NCBI GenBank assembly: GCA_003550325.1
Contig: QKWP01000606.1
Coordinates: 191,618-255,617, forward strand
Length of the DNA stretch: 64,000 nucleotides
Source of the DNA: Gigaspora rosea
Lineage: Eukaryota > Glomeromycota > Glomeromycetes > Diversisporales > Gigasporaceae
Reading direction: 5' to 3'
The translations under genes and the position numbers were made by a program. Within the stretch, counting starts at the first letter, position 1. Each line of letters begins with the position of its first letter. This document shows, piece by piece, positions 58,481 through 64,000 of the stretch. The notes beneath the pieces were generated by a model that worked only from the letters and a program-made list of their open reading frames with translations, searched no databases and was not told the DNA's origin.

Positions 58481-58964
58481 ACATTGAAATATAAGATCAA
58501 AATATCTAGAGGTCATTATAAGTCTCATTAAAGGAGGTCAGCTGTATTTTATATACTGTAATTGTCAGAATCATCAAAGTTTCATATTATAGATCAAGTG
58601 AAAACATTTAAATAAAAGCAGAAAGTCTATGCCAGTATGAAAAACTTATGAAAACTAGAGAATGCACAAATTGATGACTCAAATAGATGATGCAGAATAA
58701 AACAGGCAAAAACAAGGTATAGTTTGTAGATATTATAACCATTTTTTAGGCTTATAAAAAATGTCGATATATAAAAAATACACAAAATATAGAAATACGA
58801 AGTTAGAGAAAAGACTATCCAATTAGATGCACACTATTAAACATGTACTCTGTTCCTGATAGAAAATAATATTGCAGCTTTGCTTAATAAGTTATATAAT
58901 ATAAAAATTTGAAATTAAATAATAAATTTGAATCGTCAAAAAAAAAATAATAATAAAACGCTAG
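58481..58964. other. AT-rich gap
   Basis: No gene or element is seen. It is the 3' flank of the P450. Confidence 0.4.
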
Positions 58965-60806
58965 CTAAAATTTAAATTGGTTATTAGGAATAATTCTGGC
59001 TTCTAATTTTTTGCAAATAGCCATTACTGTTGGAAAAATTTCCAGAGGTGCCTTCATATCTACAAGTTCAATATAAAACCTTCTATAAATTAAAGCTAAC
59101 AATAGTTTTATTTCAATCATTGCGATTTTTCTGCCAGGACAATTTCTTAAACCAGCTCCAAATGATGTAGATAGAAAACCATATAGTTAATCAGTCTTTT
59201 GAGGTTTGAAAAATCTTTCCGGCATGAATTTATCAGGATCTTCCCAATAGAGAGGGTTATTATTAATTCCACGAACATGCAACAGGAATGAAGTATTGGA
59301 TGGCCATTTATATCCCACTACTTCATCAGGTTCTTTATTATATCTCGTAATATTGGTAGTTGGTGACCTTATTCTTAACGTCTCTAAAATAATTGCTTCG
59401 CAATACTTTAATTTTCCAAGGTCATCTAGAGTTATTTGTCTAGATAAATCACCTCTGAAAACTGAGTTGATCTCATCTACTAATTTTTTTTTAACATCTG
59501 GATGATGTGCAATGTCATATAATACAAAACTAAAAGCGCTTGTAACCTATCAATGAGATTATACATTTAAAAAAATATAAAAATAAAAAATAAAAATAAT
59601 AATATTAATACCAATATTAATAGAATAAAGATATGCAAGCTAGAGAAATCTGGTGTTAAGAAGAATCATTCACATAATATTATATAATAATTCATCCCAA
59701 CATCTTATCTCTCTATACTTCATATTCGAATTTTACATTATACATACAGAATCTGTGCTTCCAGAAAGCATATCAAATAATATAGAACTTATTTCATCAT
59801 TATTCAATGCCTTTACTAAGGAGGAATCAACTCTCTTTTGAGGATGAGATTCATATGGTGTATTAGCAATAATAAAAGATGTTAATAGATTATCTTTTAA
59901 TTGTTTCATGTCAAAGTTATTACTATTACTGATTTTTTCAATTTCTTCTCTCATTTCTCTAACAACTTCTAAAAGTCTTTCAAATAAAAAATTACAGATA
60001 TCTATAAATTTATCTACATGATATCTGATTAATGGTAATCTTCTTAAAATTTTTGGAATAAATGCAATTCGAAAATTAACTAAAAAATAAGTTAAGCATT
60101 CAATATAATGTTCAGAATCCATTATATTTTTTGTAATTTTTTCATTTTTTAATTTACGATAATAATAATTAATCGCAAATGATCTCTTTCCTGTCGACAA
60201 TAAAAACATTAAATCATTTAAAAATCGTTTTGTCCAAGCTGTTAAATCGATAATTCCTGAATTATAATTATTTTGATTTATATCTATCCAATAATTTGAC
60301 AATTCTTCAAATAACTCATTTAATAATTTAATAGTTTCATTTGAATTACTTATTTTCTCGATTGACTGTATAAAAATTTGACGATTAAATTTCCAATTAT
60401 TGAAATTAACATTAAATGTCAATCCTCTTTGATGAAAACCAAGATCTTCAAAAAGTTCAACTTTTAGAAATCTCTTCCAATAAATCTTGCAATCTTTCAC
60501 AGATGGAGCCAAAAATTTTTTTGCATATTCAGCTTTAGTAATTACTATTAGTCTTCTACCAGCAATATAAAATTCAAATATACCATTATGACCATAAATT
60601 TTATTTAACTTATTAATCTGGTCATTAAAATCTATATTCGACCTAAAAATTCCAATTAATGGAATTGATATTGGACCAGGAAGCGGATTAATAAGAGTAA
60701 AATGTTTATAATAAAAATGAAATATATAAAAACATAGGATGATCATTAAGACATTAAAAACATTGTCTGGTTTAATGTCAGTGAAAATTCTAGGCAATAA
60801 AGTCAT
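58965..60806 (-). pseudogene. Cytochrome P450, two exons, stop before haem loop
   Basis: Exon 1 (59748-60806, 353 codons) has an N-terminal membrane helix (VFNVLMIILCFYIFHFYY), a proline hinge (NPLPGPISIPLIG) and the I-helix start GSTDS. A 201-bp GT-AG intron follows. Exon 2 (58965-59546) continues VTSAFSFVLYD, has the ExxR motif ETLR (408-411), a PERF-like MPERFFKP and the haem loop FGAGLRNCPG with Cys489, and ends INNQFKF-type at 58965. Full length would be about 546 residues, normal for a fungal ER-anchored monooxygenase. TAA at 59187-59189 (codon 473), where Lys or similar is expected, removes the haem cysteine, so the product could not bind haem. Everything else is intact, so this may be a very recent nonsense allele or a sequencing error. 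The substrate cannot be inferred. Confidence 0.88.
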
Positions 60807-61726
60807 GATTAGATATTGAATATTTCTTTAAAAAAAAAATAAATTCATAAAGAATGTTTAAAAGATATTTATACTATATATATATAGTGATAAAATCAAT
60901 TATTGAGTGTCTAAAATCAACATTATAGGGGTAAATCATGCCGAAAATTTTATCGATGTTTATGCTTTTATGGTTGTTTACAAAATGTTCGTCTGTTAAC
61001 CAATTCTTTATTTGATTGATTATGACTTGTTTGGTTGTTCGGACTTATTGCCTAATTAGGGTCGGTTAAAGTACTGTTAAAGTGGAGTTAACTCAATATA
61101 TGAACTACATATTGCATAATTTGAATTCTTGATATCTATATATAAAAACTAGAGATGGGCAAAGTCAGTTACATATTCTTACTTAATATTACCTTGCAAT
61201 AGATAATATTAAGTAATTTTACAATAATTTTATTATTAGCAGCAATTTTTCGTTCAATTTCAATTTTGATCACCCGTCTCCGACTTTTATATATGTACAC
61301 GTAATACCAGTACGATCACATGAATGTGTAACATGAAATGTGAGAAGTATGGTTTATGCTCGACAAAGTTGATGTCCACTATGCTGATTTTTGCAAAATC
61401 TTTTTTTGGTAAGGGTAATGATTTTCATTTAGTTATTTTTACCAGGAGCGGAGTATGAAATACGAAGTATATGGTTTACAGGCAAGTTAAGTGATGTCCG
61501 CAATTCTGGGTATCTGATTGGATAAAAAATCCTTGTGAATTTTTGTAACACCCCAAACAATACTAAAAAAGGTTATCAAAAGAAATTGCAAATCTAATTG
61601 GTAAAAAAAAATTCTTAACCGTAATATTGATGTTGCAATGAAGTGTATACCAGGATAGTACAAAGTACGAAGTGTATGGTTTACTGAAGAGTTAAATGGT
61701 GAAACTTGTGACATTAGATTTCTATA
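60807..61726. other. Intergenic with dispersed repeat
   Basis: 61300-61500 (ACCAGTACGATCACATGAAT, GTAACATGAAATGTG, TATGCTGATTTTTGC) is the best copy of the repeat also seen at 39848 and 41200-41700. No gene is seen. Confidence 0.45.
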
Positions 61727-62158
61727 TTAGGCCACGCAAAGTTGATTTTTCGTTTTGCATTACATGGATTTCAAAATTCGGGACGGACGGACGGGGGGTT
61801 TTTTTTTCTTTTTTTCTTTTTTTTTAATTTAATTTACTGCAAATAGAATAATGTTCACATTTAAGGTTATACAAGTTTAATTTTTCATTTTGCACAGCAA
61901 GGAATCAAAAAATTGGGCCAGCAGTCATATTTTTCCTGTCAATCCTATCGGGCAATTACGGAAAATTAAGGTCTCCATCGGGTGACACCGGATGAAAATA
62001 GCGGGAAAAAATAGATGTCAAAAATCGAACAATTGGCACAATTGGGAATCTAAAAATAAAAAAAATAAAAAAATAAAAAAAAAATAAAAATTTGAAAAAA
62101 ATTGAAAAAATGGGACGGCGGGTAATGCAAAACGAAAAATCAACTTTGCGTGGCCTAA
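61727..62158. mobile_element. Complete GGCCACGCAAAG inverted-repeat element (432 bp)
   Basis: Ends TTAGGCCACGCAAAGTTGAT + TTTTCGTTTTGCATTAC are mirrored perfectly by GTAATGCAAAACGAAAAATC + AACTTTGCGTGGCCTAA, with TATA flanking on both sides. The 37-bp ends are nearly identical, so the copy looks young. No transposase frame is present. Confidence 0.85.
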
Positions 62159-62308
62159 TATAAAAAAATGATTTATGCATGAAGTTTGTACTTTGTACAT
62201 TCTATTCTAACTTACGTATTCATCAGGTATCATTAGTGGCCAGACAAAGTGATCTAGGCGTATTTCGGAAATAAATGAGTTTAAAAAATCTTATTTGTAT
62301 ATCAAAAT

Positions 62309-63008
62309 TTTGAAATCGGAAATTGAAATGAGTTGTTTAGAGACTCCCATTTGACGAAATAAGTAAAAATTTTTTTATTATGCAGATCAACAAACTATTT
62401 AATAATAAAACGATATCAGAAGCAGTATCGATTAACAATAAAATAATTTTGAAATCGGAAAATGAAATGAGGGTGTTTAGAGACTCCCATTTGACGAAAT
62501 AAGTAAAAATTTTTTTATTATGCAGATCAACAAACTATTTAATAATAAAACGATATCAGAAGCAGTATCGATTAACAATAAAATAATTTTGAAATCGGAA
62601 AATGAAATGAGGGTGTTTAGAGACTCCCATTTGACGAAATAAGTAAAAATTTTTTTATTATGCAGATCAACAAACTATTTAATAATAAAACGATATCAGA
62701 AGCAGTATCGATTAACAATAAAATAATTTTGAAATCGGAAAATGAAATGAGGGTGTTTAGAGACTCCCATTTGACGAAATAAGTAAAAATTTTTTTATTA
62801 TGCAGATCAACAAACTATTTAATAATAAAACGATATCAGAAGCAGTATCGATTAACAATAAAATAATTTTGAAATCGGAAAATGAAATGAGGGTGTTTAG
62901 AGACTCCCATTTGACGAAATAAGTAAAAATTTTTTTATTATGCAGATCAACAAACTATTTAATAATAAAACGATATCAGAAGCAGTATCGATTAACAATA
63001 AAATAATT
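62309..63008. repeat. 140-bp tandem array, five copies, nearly perfect
   Basis: AGAGACTCCCATTTGACGAA recurs at exactly 140-base steps (anchor AGACTCCCAT at 62341, 62481, 62621, 62761, 62901). Copies 2-5 look identical by eye. The first copy's left part differs (AAATTGAAATGAGTTG) and resembles the sequence at 625-690. Confidence 0.93.
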
Positions 63009-64000
63009 TATAATAATGAAGATCATATAAATAAGTGTATTCGAATTTTAATTAAAAAATAAGTAAGATTTGTACATCTCTTATTTGATAATAAATACGT
63101 CTTCAAAATAAGATTTACGAATTTTAATTCTGAAACCCCTTATCTATTATTATAATGTATATCATTTCTGAATTTATGTTTATTCTCAATTGGAATTGTT
63201 ATTCGTGAATCGTGAAATGTCATTTGCCATTTTAGAACCGCTATCTATTTATCAATTAATAAAAAAAAAAGCGAAAATAATAATACTAATAAAATAAAAA
63301 CATTAAAAAAATAAATAAATAAATAAATAAACGCGAATAAAAATGAATCACTAAATATTAAATGCTAACTTTTCATACATTAAAGGAATACATTCGAATA
63401 TTCATATAAGTTATATTTTAACAATGTAATTAATAATTTTTGCATCCCCGCGTAGAACACATCCGCATTTGTTTTTCGGCAACAGCAGGAATCTGGTCGG
63501 GTGCCTTGTCTAACCCAAAGCTAATATGAAGGTAATTACTAAATTTTTTTTTTTTAAAAAAAAAAAACCAAATTTATCTTTTCCAGGTTTTTTCATGACC
63601 GTCACAGATTATTTCGTAAAATTTTCGACATAACAAACTTGCATCCCCAAGTTGTTCCCATCTTGTTTAGGCATGAGCAGTTCTTCTGTTACGCCAATAT
63701 AAAGAACCTTAAAGGTTTAGCTTGAATTTCGGGTTACACTGAAGATCAGAACTTTTTAGTATTTAAACATTCATTATAACGAATTTCACGAGTCACGAAG
63801 TCATATCCTTGCTCAATAAAGTGTATAAAAAAAAAAGATGAAACAATAAAAGAATTATCTTTATAAATATCAATGAAATGATCATTGCAAATATTTATAT
63901 AATTATTAATAAGTAATTATTCTATGGTCTCATGATCTGTGAAAACCGAGAAAGAACACGTTTCAATTCAGAATTGAAAATGACTCGGAACAATAATAGT
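63009..64000. other. Window end, no firm gene
   Basis: AT-rich to about 63430. 63440-63790 is GC-richer and could hold an exon: minus-strand WEQLGDASLLCRKFYEIICD followed by GHEKTW is protein-like at about 63590-63655. On the plus strand, GGTAATTAC...TTTTCCAG looks like an intron. Neither gives a recognised protein. Confidence 0.3.

Overview
This window looks like nuclear DNA of an arbuscular mycorrhizal fungus (Glomeromycotina, most like Rhizophagus irregularis). The sequence is very A+T rich. It carries short GT-AG introns, an expanded set of tyrosine-kinase-like (TKL) protein kinases, kinase-TLDc fusions, a Sel1-repeat fragment, a fungal cytochrome P450, Helitron Rep-helicase genes and very many inverted-repeat transposons. 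The species assignment is inference from gene content, not from a database search.

Layout. 1-4020 is repeats plus two decayed coding remnants. 4025-20155 holds three paralogous kinase-TLDc genes on the minus strand. The middle one (9977-12162) is fully open. The one at 4025-6382 has nonsense codons, a deletion and frameshifts. The one at 18117-20155 has three frameshifts and a MITE inside its activation segment. Between them lie hAT-type elements with perfect 8-bp target-site duplications and several MITE families. 20200-26500 is mostly elements, with a short GC-richer coding remnant and an ISXO2-like transposase piece. 26521-27843 is a second type of kinase, also broken, followed by about 1.8 kb of degenerate minisatellite, a Sel1-repeat fragment ending at a GC hairpin, and another minisatellite. 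33507-39257 is a decayed Helitron gene (DUF6570-like, HUH Rep, PIF1-type helicase) on the minus strand. 39258-49950 is dense in foldback elements and tandem repeats.

50371-56525 is the most interesting block. It contains a nearly intact Helitron Rep-helicase gene on the plus strand, an antisense three-exon gene of what I take to be an OB-fold-like family, and then a textbook Helitron 3' end (GC hairpin, six bases, CTAG, T). The simplest reading is one Helitron, truncated at its 5' side by a 320-bp palindrome, that carries an RPA-like passenger. 57651-58275 is another broken kinase start, cut off by a DNA transposon. 58965-60806 is a two-exon cytochrome P450 with a stop just before its haem-binding loop. 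61727-62158 is a complete inverted-repeat element of the family that hit the kinase. 62309-63008 is a nearly perfect 140-bp tandem array.

Only the kinase-TLDc gene at 9977-12162 looks intact. Nearly every other gene is damaged by substitutions, indels or insertions, so the region reads as a transposon-rich gene graveyard around a recently expanded signalling-gene family. I recognised no tRNA, rRNA or CRISPR.
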